Assembly: GCA_002189035.1 (NCBI GenBank)
Contig: NEEC01000002.1
Coordinates: 2,418,001 to 2,482,000, forward strand
Length of the DNA stretch: 64,000 bases
Direction of reading: 5' to 3'
Source: Utricularia gibba
Lineage: Eukaryota; Streptophyta; Magnoliopsida; Lamiales; Lentibulariaceae
The notes under the pieces are model-generated. The model was given only the letters and a program-made list of their open reading frames with translations. It did no database searches and was not told the origin of the DNA. A program made the position numbers and the translations under genes. Of this stretch, positions 13,038-24,661 are shown piece by piece; the stretch's first letter is position 1; the number at the start of each line of letters is the position of its first letter.

Positions 13038-14006
13038 ATGGCAGATAACCAAGGGGAAGATGGCACTCCAAAAGGAAATGAATGGGAAGTTGTAGCTCTT
13101 ACTGAATCTACGTATGCTGCTGCTCCTGGTCCCATTCAGGATATTGCAGATACCGCTGTTGGTGGATTCATTGGACATGATGAGTCAGAAACTTCTGCTG
13201 CTCTGTTCTTGTCTGGTCATTTTGGGGTTGCTGCAGGTACTCATGAGAACTTGCCTCTAAACCTGGAAGAAAAGTTGAAGCCTGGTGAACCAGGGTCTGA
13301 GCCTAAAACTCATGAACAAGAGACTGGTGGAAAACTTGGCCAAAAGGATGAAGAGAATTTACATATTACGGGACTTCTTTCTGATGAGTTCCATGATTCT
13401 CCTAAATTAAATGAGAAAAGCAACCTTGTGTCATTCTATAGTTCTGGCTTTGGAGATGTTACATCCCCAAAATTGATGGAGAAGGAGCATAACGTGTATG
13501 ATGAAACTGCTGCAAGCATTTCAAGTGTGCTCACTGAAGGCTCAGGGGTTTCTGATCTGCATGAATCTCCAAAGCAGCCTCTGAATCCAGCTACATTGAG
13601 TTCACAGAAGCCTGTGGAAAGTGATATGATCGATGAGCTGCCACCCGATCTTCCTTCTGAGTCATGGTGGGGAAAGCACGCCCTTTCCTTTTATGAACTA
13701 GTGAAAACTGCAGATCCATTCTGGTCTGTTGTTGCAGCTGCAACCGTTGTTGGCCTTATAATCATTGGACACAGGTGGCGTCAAGATAAGCCTGAAATTC
13801 TTCATCTGAGTTCTCGCTTTCTTACAAATGATGAGGTACGATTAACAATCATCCTATTAGCTGCATCGTCCTATGGGGATCACCAACCTTTTTTTTCCCT
13901 CCAGGGGCCTAGCTGGGTGGTTTCTCCCATGGCTCAATTCAAAGAGTTCAATTGGGATGGCAAACACGGCCCGCATATCAAGCTTGCTTCGTTTGTGCAG
14001 CATTAG
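13038..14006 (+). CDS. ATI1: ATG8-interacting protein 1/2-like membrane protein
   Basis: Plant-specific transmembrane adaptor that binds ATG8 and marks ER- or plastid-derived bodies for autophagy. Starts MADNQGEDGTPKGNEWEVVA; the W16-E-V-V19 tetrapeptide fits the ATG8-interacting motif W-x-x-[LIV] and sits where ATI1 has NEWEVVSL, followed by the family's YAAAPGP. The middle is acidic and Ser-rich with low conservation. A single hydrophobic segment (WSVVAAATVVGLIIIG, about residues 229-244) follows WWGKHALSFYELVKTADPF, again as in ATI1. Exon 1 is 13038-13835, exon 2 is 13905-14006, giving 299 aa. The short last intron (13836-13904, 69 nt) is a multiple of three without stops, so retention would add 23 residues in frame. 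The C-terminal WVVSPMAQFKEF aligns with the family's VLGPISRFKDVI. It converges on PIP1. Confidence 0.84.
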   Translation: MADNQGEDGTPKGNEWEVVALTESTYAAAPGPIQDIADTAVGGFIGHDESETSAALFLSGHFGVAAGTHENLPLNLEEKLKPGEPGSEPKTHEQETGGKLGQKDEENLHITGLLSDEFHDSPKLNEKSNLVSFYSSGFGDVTSPKLMEKEHNVYDETAASISSVLTEGSGVSDLHESPKQPLNPATLSSQKPVESDMIDELPPDLPSESWWGKHALSFYELVKTADPFWSVVAAATVVGLIIIGHRWRQDKPEILHLSSRFLTNDEVRLTIILLAASSYGDHQPFFSLQGPSWVVSPMAQFKEFNWDGKHGPHIKLASFVQH

Positions 14007-14742
14007 ATGGCAACACGAGGTGAACAGGGTAGTAGTCCAGCTTCAATTGTGAGAAATGCAATCAAATTCAGTTTCTGTACAAATGGTAATGCCTCATCGA
14101 TAACCTGATCAACCTGCAATGTGAATCCTGAGCAACAGTTAGCTCCCTTCTTACTTCTAAATGCATCTTGAACTTGTCCCTTGGCCCTAAGTTGCTCTGC
14201 CTGGTGGTCGTGGTCACTTATTTTCCCTACTATCCTTGTGTATGCATTTGTATGAACCGGTCGCGTCGTGTGCAAGTATGGATTACAACCAATCCTATGT
14301 AGATGTATCCTTGTACAAATATGTCATTACAGTAAACCGATAGCAGTATGTCTAAGCTTGTAGAAATCTGCATCTATATCTATGGCCCCTTGATGCTCTC
14401 CTTTTATGTTTCTACTTTGAACACTTCACATTTCGCAATATTTCCAAGTGCACAATGCCTCTTTTCTAGAAGAAAGTAAACCTTCATGACCGTACAGCAG
14501 ACACATGGTTTCGCCATATTTCCAAGTGCTAGGAATGAGGATCTTCTCCGCCCATGCCGGAGGAGAGATCTGGTGCTAGTTAAAGGTGATCATCTAAGCG
14601 AAGATGGCGATGGAAACAAGTGGATTCAAGCCAGTATTTCAAAGATAGTTCATCACACTAGTAGGAATGGTGACAGTAGCCAGCACAAATACAAACAGTT
14701 GAGAGCACAAGCAAAAGGCGCAGAGTTGAGATCATTCATTCA
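14007..14742. other. 3' UTRs and spacer between convergent ATI1-like and PIP1 genes
   Basis: About 740 bp between two stop codons on opposite strands. It should hold both 3' UTRs. The ORFs present are short and resemble nothing I know. Confidence 0.5.
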
Positions 14743-15870
14743 TCACTGGCTGCTCTTGAACGGTATGGCTCTGATCACAACTTGGTGGTAGAGAGCAGCA
14801 ATGGCGGCTCCGATGAAGGGGCCGACCCAGAAAACCCACTGCAAAAAAAAGGGGGGCACCGCGACCACGTTATCCATAGCTGGATTTTACCGTAGGTGAA
14901 GATGGTGTAGGAAGAGCCAAACAGTGCTTACATGGTTGTGCCACCCTGCGGGTGAATTGTAGACAATGGCGGCGCCGAGGCTACGGGCAGGGTTGATTCC
15001 GGTGCCGGTGATCGGGATTGTGGCCAAGTGAACAAGGAAGACGGCGAATCCGATGGGGAGTGGAGCCAAAATCTGCAAATTTTGCACTCATTCAAGTTCT
15101 GGGTTTTCTGTAGAAAAACCGATCAAGATCAGGGGATATTGAAGAAGCTGAGTTCTTACGGGGACATGGGAGTCTCTGGCGCTCCTCTTCGCATCCGTTG
15201 CAGAGAAAACGGTGTAAACGAGGACGAAAGTTCCGATAATCTCCGCGCCGAGGCCTTGGCCAATGTTGAATGCAGGAGCGATCGCGTTAGCACCGCCGCC
15301 CTGGCGTTGGTACAGCACCGGCGCGAACCCTTTCACGACGCCGGCACCCGCGGCAGCGCCGAGGACCTGTGCTATTATGTAGAAAACCGCCCTCGTCAAA
15401 GACAGTTTCCGAGCCAGGAATAAGCCTAGCGTCACAGCAGGATTTATATGCCCTCCTACAAGAAACACCAACAGATTACAAGCTGGGTACACAATAACAG
15501 ATCAGGGCTTCTGAAAAAACAAGAGAAGGGAAGCAGAAAAGGCACCAGAAATTCCAGCGGTGCTGTAAACAAGGGCAAAGATGGCGCCACCGAAAGCCCA
15601 AGCGATTCCTTGAACCCCAACGGTGGCGCATTTGTTAGGATTTCTTTGAAACCCCATCACAGTCAAGATGGTGATGTAGAGAAACAAGAATGTAGCGATA
15701 AACTCTGCAATTCCAGCTCTCCAGAACGACCATGACTTGAGCTCTCCGGCCTCGAACAACGGCGCCGGCGGCGGCTCTGTGTAGTCCTTGGACTGCGCGG
15801 AGGTCCCTAGCGGCTGACGCTCGGAAAACTTGTTGGCCCCGAGCTTCACATCCTCCTCTCTACCCTCCAT
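14743..15870 (-). CDS. PIP1: PIP1-subfamily plasma-membrane aquaporin
   Basis: Six-helix channel of the plasma membrane for water and small neutral solutes such as CO2, working as PIP1/PIP2 heterotetramers. Four exons (minus): 15870-15546, 15455-15160, 15072-14932, 14838-14743; 858 nt, 285 aa, the usual PIP1 length and intron pattern. The start [15 protein letters not shown], with a long acidic N-terminus, defines PIP1 rather than PIP2. Both pore loops are intact: [11 protein letters not shown] at the exon 1/2 junction and [12 protein letters not shown] in exon 3. Selectivity-filter residues expected of PIPs (F-H-T-R) are present: Phe in helix 1, His in [11 protein letters not shown], and Thr and Arg in TGINPAR. 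The tail IPFKSSQ is short, also PIP1-like. The ATG at 15870 is preferred over upstream in-frame codons because it begins the conserved motif. The exact paralogue cannot be assigned. Confidence 0.97.
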
Positions 15871-15998
15871 TTCCTTCTCAGAGTCCCTCTGAAACTCTTC
15901 TGGTTTTTCACTCAGCGCGCAACGTGCTCCTGTCTTCGGAGTGAGTGAATAAAAAGGAATCAGATTGGCATGTTTCTGACAAGCCTGCCCCTGCACTC

Positions 15999-16008
15999 CT
16001 TATAATTG
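15999..16008 (-). promoter_or_regulatory. candidate TATA box of PIP1
   Basis: On the minus strand the sequence reads CAATTATAAG, about 130 bp before the PIP1 start codon, which would give a leader of roughly 100 nt. Weak consensus; inferred from position. Confidence 0.35.
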
Positions 16009-16019
16009 CATATTGACCC

Positions 16020-18173
16020 CCACACGATTCTTTATTTACACGGAATTTCTAGAACTCGCAGTTGGTAACTACAACATAGAAGTCGCCTGTCTGATTGAGG
16101 CTACGGATAAGCTCTCACACCGAGGCGGGGCCCACTCGGTGACGTGGCGCCACCGTCTTCCAGCACACACGTCACATGATATGGGGCCCGCGACTTCACG
16201 TGGCCTACTCTCCTTCGTTGGAGCCAATATTCTTACTTCTATTTTACCAAAAATAATATACCAAATAAATTTGATTTGATATCTTTCCAAATTCACCACT
16301 TATCAAAAAAACTCCAAAATAAAATTCTTAAACATATTCTAATTCGAGACATCTCGTAAAAATTCCTAAACCCTAAACACTAAACACTAACGGATTCGCT
16401 CGTTTTTAGTGAGTGATGGGAGAAATATGATCATCAATTAGAGTATGAACCTTTAGTTAGTATGATCATCACCAAACCTCCATTATTAAAAATGTATACA
16501 AAAAAATGAAAATAGAATGGGGGTGGCAAGAGGGGGACCCACACTTGTGCACAAATTGCCGCCCTTTGTGTGTCCAACACTCGTTTTGGATCTTCGTGTC
16601 ATTACATGGATGGAGGGGGCCCCCCACTCACGGTGTTTTATTTACACATGTTTCATCATTGGTCATCGTGTGGTGTTTTCAAAATTATTGTCTAATTTTT
16701 TATAATATCTAATGTTCTTGAATGTGTTACTTGACAATAGCCATGTCCAACAATGCTTATTTTCTTCCTCAAGAAAGAAAAATGTCGTTATTAGGATTAA
16801 GTAATACGATCGAAAGATTATATCAGTCGGTAATAATATGATAAATTGTATTCAAATACTTTGTATTACGAGAGAATAATGAAGTAATGGATGTGTTACG
16901 GGGTTGTTCATTTTTTACTTGATTTTTCAAAACATAATGATGGTCCAAGAAAACATGAAAGGATGAACCAGAATAATAGTTCCGAAAAATAAGAAAATTG
17001 AAGAAAGTTCAAATGAAGATATAAGAATTTTGATAATTTAAAATGTAGTTTGCATTATTTATTTGCAATTTATAACTTAAATTAAAATTATTTATGACAA
17101 ACTAATTCGACCTTTTTTTATTTTTTATTTTTTACTTTTTACTTTTTCTCTTTTTTTAAATTATTTCTCCATTTATTTCATTTTATCTATAAATTAACTT
17201 AAAATTTGTTTATTTAATAAATAATAAATTGGTTACTTATCAACATAAGTTGGCTATTTATCCCAAAATTTTCATTTAATGACTCTGGCCTCTTTTTTGT
17301 CAAGTACTCTTCATTTCATTTAATTTCAGAACATAATATATTGTGTTTTTACATTTATGTTTTTACTTTTTGTAAGAACATAAATTTTCCATAATTTTTT
17401 TTAATGTTTTATCTTCCCATAATTTCTATGGATTTGTATTAGGTTCTGTTGAGGGATTTATATGAATTTTTATTGAAGTAGGATCCATTGTTATTTATAT
17501 TAAGAGATTTGTATTTTACTTCTACTTAATCATTTAGAAAACTTGAAGAGTTATTCTCTCAACCAAGAAGCCATACTACTTTCTCACTTATGTCCATTCT
17601 CTCCTTCTATATGCAATTCCACTTTAAAAAAAAACTATCAAATCTGCCTTATGGAATTAACATCCTATTCTTGTTGAGCCTTTCCTTATCAGGCATGCCA
17701 CAATAAGACTCCTCAAGTAGGCTTATGTTATATTATGAGAAACCTTGCAAGGCATGTTGCTCATAAGATATTAATCTTGTTCGAATATCGGAATTTTTTC
17801 TTCTTGATATTCTCGAATACAATTTAGAATTATTTAGAAAAATGATCACTATCATATTTTTCTCGTATTTAATAAAAAATTTGTAATTAAGTGTGATCAA
17901 TTTTATAACACACTATAAGTAGGATGTCTAGATTTATAATATATCCCCTAAACTTATTATCGTGGTAATAGATAATTTTCACTTTAATTTTAATAGTGAA
18001 AATCATGTTAATATTCGCACAACATGGCCATATCCGGGCCCATCGAGCCCAGGCCCTCTTCTACTCCTTAGCCCAATAAATGTGGGCCTATTAAAAGGCC
18101 CAGCCTCCCAACTTAACCAAGGGCCCTGTTGCTCCACGATTCACGTTTCAATTATAAATACGACACAATATAC

Positions 18174-18219
<46 letters not shown>

Positions 18220-18896
18220 TTGGACATTTGACATAAAAGATTCCTACTATTTGTTAAATGTCAAGTTTAATTTTTCACTTTGTACTGAATATTTAGTTTT
18301 TATTGATATAATTTGTCTTTACCATTTGGTATATCAAATATATATGATTTTCAAAATATAACGTCAAAATTAATTTGTAATATTTTTATCTTAATATATT
18401 TATTACTTGAAAGTAAAGTATACTTGATGCTCGCTATTTTATTACATTAACTTCTATAATAATTTTATCTCTTAAATTCATAATATGTAATTTAAAATAT
18501 CAAATTCTATAATATAACTTATATTATTCAGCAAAACAATTTATAATTTCAAAACTAATTATATTTTACATAATATGAAACATAACTAGATATTCTCGAT
18601 ACATGTATGCAGGTGTACAATTGAAGACAATGAAGATCTTTTTTCTCATCATTGGAAATAATGGAAATTGGTTTTAGTGATTTTAAAATATCAAAAATTG
18701 ATTTTACATGATTTAAAACAATGAGGACGAATAATATTTTTTTTAAGAAAAAGCAAAAGGAATTATTTATATAGTTTAGTATTATTATTAATTAGTTTTT
18801 CCTTTGCAGTTATTAATGATAAACAACTAATAATAATTATGCGGACAATTGTGTTTTGAAATGGTGTTAGAAAATGCGTAAAGGGAAATTTATCAG
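16020..18896. other. AT-rich intergenic region with repeats
   Basis: Nearly 2.9 kb without a supportable gene. The proximal part (to about 16230) contains ACGTGGC-like and ACGTCAC-like elements, plausibly PIP1 promoter. A short telomere-like run (CCTAAACCCTAAACACTAAA) lies at 16366-16385. A block at 18030-18110 is dense in GGCCCA/TGGGCC (site II-like) words without a clear gene. The remainder is A/T-rich. No ORF here resembles a known protein. Confidence 0.5.
18176..18220 (+). repeat. (ATT)n microsatellite
   Basis: About 15 uninterrupted copies of the trinucleotide TTA/ATT. It creates a chance poly-Ile reading frame that is not a gene. Likely length-polymorphic. Confidence 0.97.
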
Positions 18897-19068
18897 GTGA
18901 GGCCGTTTTTCAAGATTTTGTCCATTCGCTCTGTGTGCTCTTCCCCTTTTCTGACTCGCTCGCGATTTTACGAAGCATTCGTCGAGCTTCACAAGGATAC
19001 CGCCATTTTCCCAACTTCAAAGCTCGCCCCAACGAGATCTAATCGTTGCCCTGAGTCTGCATTTACAG

Positions 19069-19470
19069 GTTCTCATTATCTTCCATGTCGTTTAACATGC
19101 ACTGCGCCTCTGTTGTTCCTCGTTTTAATCTGTTGTCTGTATGTGCGGGTTATGGGTTTCTTTAATTCAGTTCATGGGTTCGGTTTTGTGCTGTTGCGTT
19201 TTCGGTTAATGTTGGGGTGTTTATGGGTATTGGGTATGGAAAGTATAGGCAGCAATTGAGATTGTGTTGGGGATTCGCTATGGGTGGAGGGAGCCGATGA
19301 GATTTTTTTCTTTTTGAAATTTTGCGTATTGTTGCGTGCAAAATCTTTTTTTTCTTTGATGTGATTTTAAGTTTCTAACTTTTGATTTACTTGGTTCATT
19401 TTTTTTCTAAAATACAATCGCTTGGGATTCAGTAAAATGCATATGATCATTGCGCTTGCCTGTTCCACAG
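19069..19470 (+). other. likely 5' UTR intron of ASK21
   Basis: Donor TACAG|GTTCTC and acceptor TTCCACAG|ATAC bracket 402 T-rich bases. A GC-richer leader exon precedes it (about 18920-19068), and a second leader exon carries the ATG at 19533. Inferred. Confidence 0.5.
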
Positions 19471-19532
19471 ATACATACCTAGTGGTGACACTTCCTTCTG
19501 TTGGCGGGCGTCTCTTTAATATTTTCAGTCAA

Positions 19533-21691
19533 ATGACTGAAATTGATAGTGAAATCATTAAGCCCGAGGTATATTGAATGTTCGCCTTCTTTTGTATATC
19601 CCTTGTGGTACTTCTGTTTTATCCTTCCATAGTGTTCGTGTTATTCAGAGCAGCGTTTATTAGTTGGAAGCTTAAATAAATAATGTGTTGCTCGTAGTTA
19701 GTGTTCAATAGCATGGCTGCAACCTGTTGATTCTCATTGTTTCAACTCGCTGCTGAAACGTATGTTGGGTCGCTGCCTTTTTAGATGCTGAAGGCTTATG
19801 TGTGGCTACAAACATCTGATGATTTGATACAGCAAGTAGAGCAAGAGGTTGCCATGTATTGCCCATATATATGTCAAGAAATATACTCAGGAATGGGCTC
19901 TTCAAAGAACCATCCCATTTCTCTTCCTTCAAGGGTCAATCCTCCTATGCTGAGTCTGATTCTTGACTATTGCCGATTCCATCAAGTGCCGGGCATTCTA
20001 ACAAGGTTATTACTTACTGAGGCAGAATGAACCTGCCTTATTCAATATGAACTGACTTTTCTTTTTTCTTGAATGTACATTTTGCAGGAAAGGAAGTTAT
20101 TTGATGAGAAGTTTGTCCGAATGGATACCAAAAGACTTTGTGAGTTGACATCTGCAGCTGATAGCCTGCAGTTGAAGCCCCTGGTTGATCTCACTAGTCG
20201 AGCTCTTGCACGGGTGATTGAAGGCAAAAGTCCTCAAGAGATTCGCGAAATATTTCATCTTCCTGATGATCTCACAGAGGTGTTCAGTCATTGCAAGCAG
20301 TGTACATATTTAATAGCTTGCTTGTCCTAATTTCTCTGGTGATAAAAAATCCAAAATATTTTGTCATTTTCTTATCTTTATCCTGTTGTAGGAAGAAAAG
20401 CTGGAGCCTATCAGAAATACCATGGATGATCCTAGGATTCGGCTGTTAAACAGATTGTATGCAAGAAAGCGCAAAGAACTGAAAGAAAGAGAGCGACTGA
20501 AGGTGTTTGCAGTATTATTGCCTTTCATGCATTGAAATTAAAATAGATTCATTCCTACACTGGAAACATCCCATATTAAGGCTGAATTGGTAGTTTTCCA
20601 CTTTTCATTTTGAAGAATGTTGAGGTGGAAGAGGAGCATTCAGACGAGCGATCATTAGATGACCTTTTGTCATTCATCAATGGTGGTGACAGTGGTATGT
20701 GATATTAACTTTACCGTTGATCTATTCATATCCACTCCATTCGCATTATGATCCATGCTGCCGGTTTGGCATGATTTGAAAGTATACTAGTAAAATAAAT
20801 TAAAAATTGTTCTTGCTCCTTGTTAGATTTATTCAGATCTATGAATAATTGGTTTTTTTTTGGCGTATCTGTCTGAAAGACAATGGTAAAATAATAAAAG
20901 AATGGAACCTGGTCAAGGATATTTATTATTAGACTAGTCTAAGCCATATTTTTCAGATGATATTTACATAAAAAAAAAGAGAGAGAAAAACAGGCAACTT
21001 AGCTTTTTAGTGATCATGGCAAATACTTCTGCAGATTCCAAGGTTTCTCATACTTGTAAGGGTAAAAAGAAGAATCGTAAGAGGAAAGACCATCACAAGG
21101 GTTCTACTTCTAGTAGCATTGGCACTGGAAACAATGGTAATGCAACGAGAGTAGCAGATGATGTGAAAAAGGTAGCTCTCCATCTGTTAAAGATTTTAGT
21201 TTTGGAAACTACCTTAGTCCTTCCATCGCATGTTGGCAACAACTAATAGATTCAACTCTGGTTCATCTATGATTAGCTTGAGTTGAAAAGCCTAATATGC
21301 TGCAGGATTCAAATGCGTGTGAGTCTGTGCCTGGAGATGACATGGCACCGCCTGGTATGTTTGTTCATGGTGTTCAGACAAAAAAGTTTCTAGACAATGA
21401 TGATGATGATATATTAACAGCCGAACACGAGTTTGATGATTGTGATCTTGATGATGGTATTGACCCTGTACTGAAAGAAAAAATTGATCGGTGAGTATGC
21501 TGCATTTATCACTACCTTTATATTGGCATTTTTTAACTTATGTGAACATAATTTGATTCATCAGTGAAGTTGAGGACTTCGCGAGAAGACTGAATTCAGA
21601 TTGGCCAGAAAGAATGCAGGAGATCCTTTCTCGTGGTAAAGACCAAAGGGTTTTTCCATTCACAGTTAACGGGAATGGTTCCTTGAGATGA
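19533..21691 (+). CDS. ASK21: SKP1-like protein 20/21 (ASK21 type)
   Basis: Long SKP1-family protein with a plant-specific C-terminal extension; the SKP1 part (BTB fold) would link cullin to F-box proteins. Exons: 19533-19568, 19785-20005, 20088-20279, 20392-20502, 20616-20694, 21035-21171, 21306-21490, 21565-21691. Seen: MTEIDSEIIKPEMLKAYVWL, VEQEVAMYCPYICQE, NPPMLSLILDYCRFHQVPG, then the SKP1 core FDEKFVRMDTKRLCELTSAA and REIFHLPDDLTEEEKLEPIR. The tail has a Lys-rich basic stretch (KGKKKNRKRKDHHK), an acidic stretch, and REVEDFARRLNSDWPERM before NGNGSLR. Exon 2 is 221 nt where 222 is needed: after VPG the frame must shift to recover HSNK-ERKLFDEKF, so one base, probably a G in CCGGGCATT (about 19989-19995), is missing. 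Corrected length is 362 aa, near the family's 351. Confidence 0.92.
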
Positions 21692-22924
21692 TCTACGAGT
21701 TAGTATATTCTCCAAAATATGTCTGTATTTTTTGTTTTTGACAATTTGACATACATTCCATGCCCTAACCATTCTCAAGCCAGATAGATGCCAGAAATGA
21801 TCTTCCTAACTGAAGAGATTGTCAGGATGACGATGTGTTTGATCGTTTTGATTCTGATTCTGAGAAGTTCCAACATCTTACTTAAAAAGCCATTCTTCAA
21901 GCATCGTCCCAGGTTCAGTTTTTACGTTTGAGTTATCCTGTCTCGGCGACATCAATCAAAGAATGTGAAAATCTGTGCAATCAATTTTTGGTTCCCGTTA
22001 TTTCATTGTTGGGAGGATTCTCTGTAGACTGTGTTAGTCATTTGCAGCCTTACTGTTGTTTCCCTATGAACCAGATATTGTTGGATGTTGTAGTGAAGTC
22101 AAGTGTATATATACATGCACAAGTTCGCCTCCAGTTGCCACTCCTTCGCATTCATTTGCCTCCAGGAGAGTGCTGCTCCCATGGGGGCATACTCACATCA
22201 TCTACTTTGCAACTGACAGACTAGCATAGCAGCAAAAACTACTATGCAGGTAAAAGAAACCTGGCTTTGGATTGCAGACTGAAGTGGGTCGTTCCCGGAT
22301 GGAGCCGCTGGTGATCTAGTGCCAGTCATCCACCCCTGAAACCCCTCTTACATTCTTGCACTTCTGTAACAGTTGGGGCATCCAACCAAGCCCCAGTCAT
22401 CCTATCCATAAACCACTTCAGTTGACCGGAAGGAACGCAACTTTGAGATAACCATCTGGTCTCGGTGCAGTGGTTTCCGGGTTCCATGCCAAACGCATCC
22501 CTAGTCAGAAAACTCCACTGAAGCTGTAGAATTTAGAGGGAGGGCGTGAAGAAAAAGAGAGCAGGGCTTTGACGATATTGAAGCAGGATCGAGGACGCAC
22601 CAAGAAACAAGGAATGGGCTGGGAGTGCCCCTACCCACACGACAATATGAAATAGAATATGATATCTGTATAATTCGCAATTCCTCACATTTGATGATTG
22701 ATCATGGACGGGGATGGGGGTTGGCATGTTTTCCTGCCGTCGCCACTTCGTAGTTGTGGCGTTTTCACAGATGTTTGCTACCGTGTGTAACCGTGAACCT
22801 CTCTCTGGTATCTCATGGTGGTCTCTTGGTATTTACGGGGGTGTAGCCGTCTGCTACCACAATGCCAATTTCCTTGATTCTTTGTTTGTGTTTGTCTCTC
22901 TCTTTCTGTCTGAAAAAGGCCAGC
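21692..22924. other. ASK21 3' UTR and unexplained spacer
   Basis: The first 500 bp probably includes the ASK21 3' UTR. The rest (22240-22900) is moderately GC-rich and gene-like in composition, but I cannot tie any frame on either strand to a known protein. It separates ASK21 from the TRM-like fragment and contains none of that family's N-terminal part. Confidence 0.4.
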
Positions 22925-24200
22925 GTATTCACAATTTCCTTTCACGGATGATGAAAAGTTCTTTCTCGAAGGTAAAACCAGTTCTGTCTTATTGGAAGAG
23001 GAATTCTAAATGGTAAGTTCATTTTTTATGGTTGGCAGAAACCGGTGACCCAATCGAATCAAGAACTGAACAAGAAAGACAATTTGTTCATGAGCTCCGA
23101 GGGTCAAGTACTTGTTCAACAGATGGAAATACCCAAGATGAAGGCACAATAGAAACTATAAGTAAGATCAGTAAGATCTCATTGCATGTTTCGTTTTCCT
23201 TTTGATGAAGTGAGAATCATTAGCGAGTGTAATGGGATTTCCTTAGTGTCAGCTTTACGGGAGTTGCCAGTAGCTATTGTTCAGTTCAGTTCAGTTATGG
23301 TCACTTCACCAATCATCTGCTATGCCCCTTTCGGGATTTTAGTGAAGAATATAGGATGCTTTCCTCATCAGATATTTCAATGGGGCAATCTTCTATTATC
23401 AGGGAATTGGAAGACTGACAATTCCATTGACAAGCTAGAGCAGCCTTGTCCTGTATCTGTTCTTGGGTCATTGTTTTTTCTGAGCCAGGTTAAGCAATGG
23501 ACAAAAATCAGTAGAAAATAGCATGCTTTGACTTTCTTTTTTAATCACTATTGAAAACTATATTTCTGTGTTTCAGCTAGGGAAATTGAACCCTGACACA
23601 TTTTTGAGGAGCAGTGCCTGGTCAATGACGACAGAATTTGTACAGGAATTTCAATGGAGGATGAGGAATCTCCATTTGACTACATTGAGGCAGTATTACT
23701 TGATTCAGGTTTGGCTTGGAATGAATTTCATGTCTGGTGGCTTTCTTCTCGTGAAATTCTTGACTTGTCTCTATTCGAAGAGGTTGAGCTGCTCTCTAGC
23801 AAGCCGCTGTGATCTAAAGCTCCTCTTTGATTGTGCTAACGAGGCTTTATTGAGTGTTTGCGACACTTGCTTTAGTTCTTTTAATTGCCAAGAAAAGATT
23901 GGATCTTTCCAAAGTTCCATGGATCCTATCGGTGAGATATGAGGACAGGCTGAATGTCTTTTTCACCAAGTGCAAGCAAATTCTATGGAACAATTTGTTC
24001 TATTAGACTTGGTCAGGAACGGAAAATGGATGAATTGCCAACTAGATATTGAGATTATTTGTTTTGAGATAGAGGAAACAATTTGGGATGAATTGGTGGA
24101 AGAAATCATTCTCATCGGTGGAACAGTCTCATGGCATCACGAACTGCAACCAGTTGTAGTTCAAGATGAACCCGTGGCAGCTGATGATACCACTATATAG
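22925..24200 (+). pseudogene. C-terminal fragment of a TRM / DUF4378-domain gene, decayed
   Basis: Pieces of the C-terminal DUF4378 domain of TON1-recruiting-motif proteins (microtubule-array organisers) appear in order but not in one frame. Seen: YSQFPFTDDEKFF at 22925-22970; EQPCPVSVLG near 23450; ICTGISMEDEESPFDYIEAV and LAWNEFHVWWLSSREILD, then SLFEEVELLSS at 23630-23800; LLFDCANEALLSVCDT at 23820-23865; LVRNGKWMNCQLDIE and FEIEETIWDELVEEIIL at 24012-24110. Defects: an in-frame TGA at 23594-23596 just before HIFEEQ, a frame change at about 23795-23805, another near 23950, and no N-terminal part (members are usually several hundred residues longer). The simplest reading is a truncated pseudogene. 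Because neighbours show single-base deletions, part of the damage could be sequence error, but the missing N-terminus could not. Family assignment is from memory of the domain. Confidence 0.62.
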
Positions 24201-24661
24201 CCAAATGCCAAAATATGAAAGGTGCATCAGATAGTTCTTTTCCTCACCTGCTGTTGTTGGAGGTGGGAAAAACTTCTTTTTTTTTTCATCTAATGGCTGG
24301 CGTTTTCCACACTTCATCAAAAATCTCTGTGTTATTTGTCTGATGTGATACCATAGATTTTAATAAACTTCTGCGACAATCTAAACAGTTGCGCTGAGCT
24401 TGTGATCTTAACCATTCCGTTTGTACACTCACCCTCCTGCATGGAATGTCATACTAGGTGAATCCCAGTAAATTCTACATCTTTTGGTTGAGCTCTGGAG
24501 TAGCACAATTCTCTGTTATGATTTTTGTATACCGAAATGTAGTGGGCTATTCATTAACCTCTCATGATGTGTACCATTCACACTGAACACAAGCCCTTTG
24601 GGTGACGTGGTTCTTCTACTTGGCTTGCTACAGAAGTGGAAAAAAAACGTGATCTATTCAC

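Noticed and set aside
15028-15735. plus-strand ORFs of 95-131 codons
   Set aside because: Shadows of the GC-rich PIP1 exons 1 to 3.
16366-16400. telomere-like CCCTAAAC repeats
   Set aside because: Only two or three degenerate units; not a telomere relic of note.
17962-18231. plus-strand ORF ending in poly-Ile
   Set aside because: Created by the ATT microsatellite.
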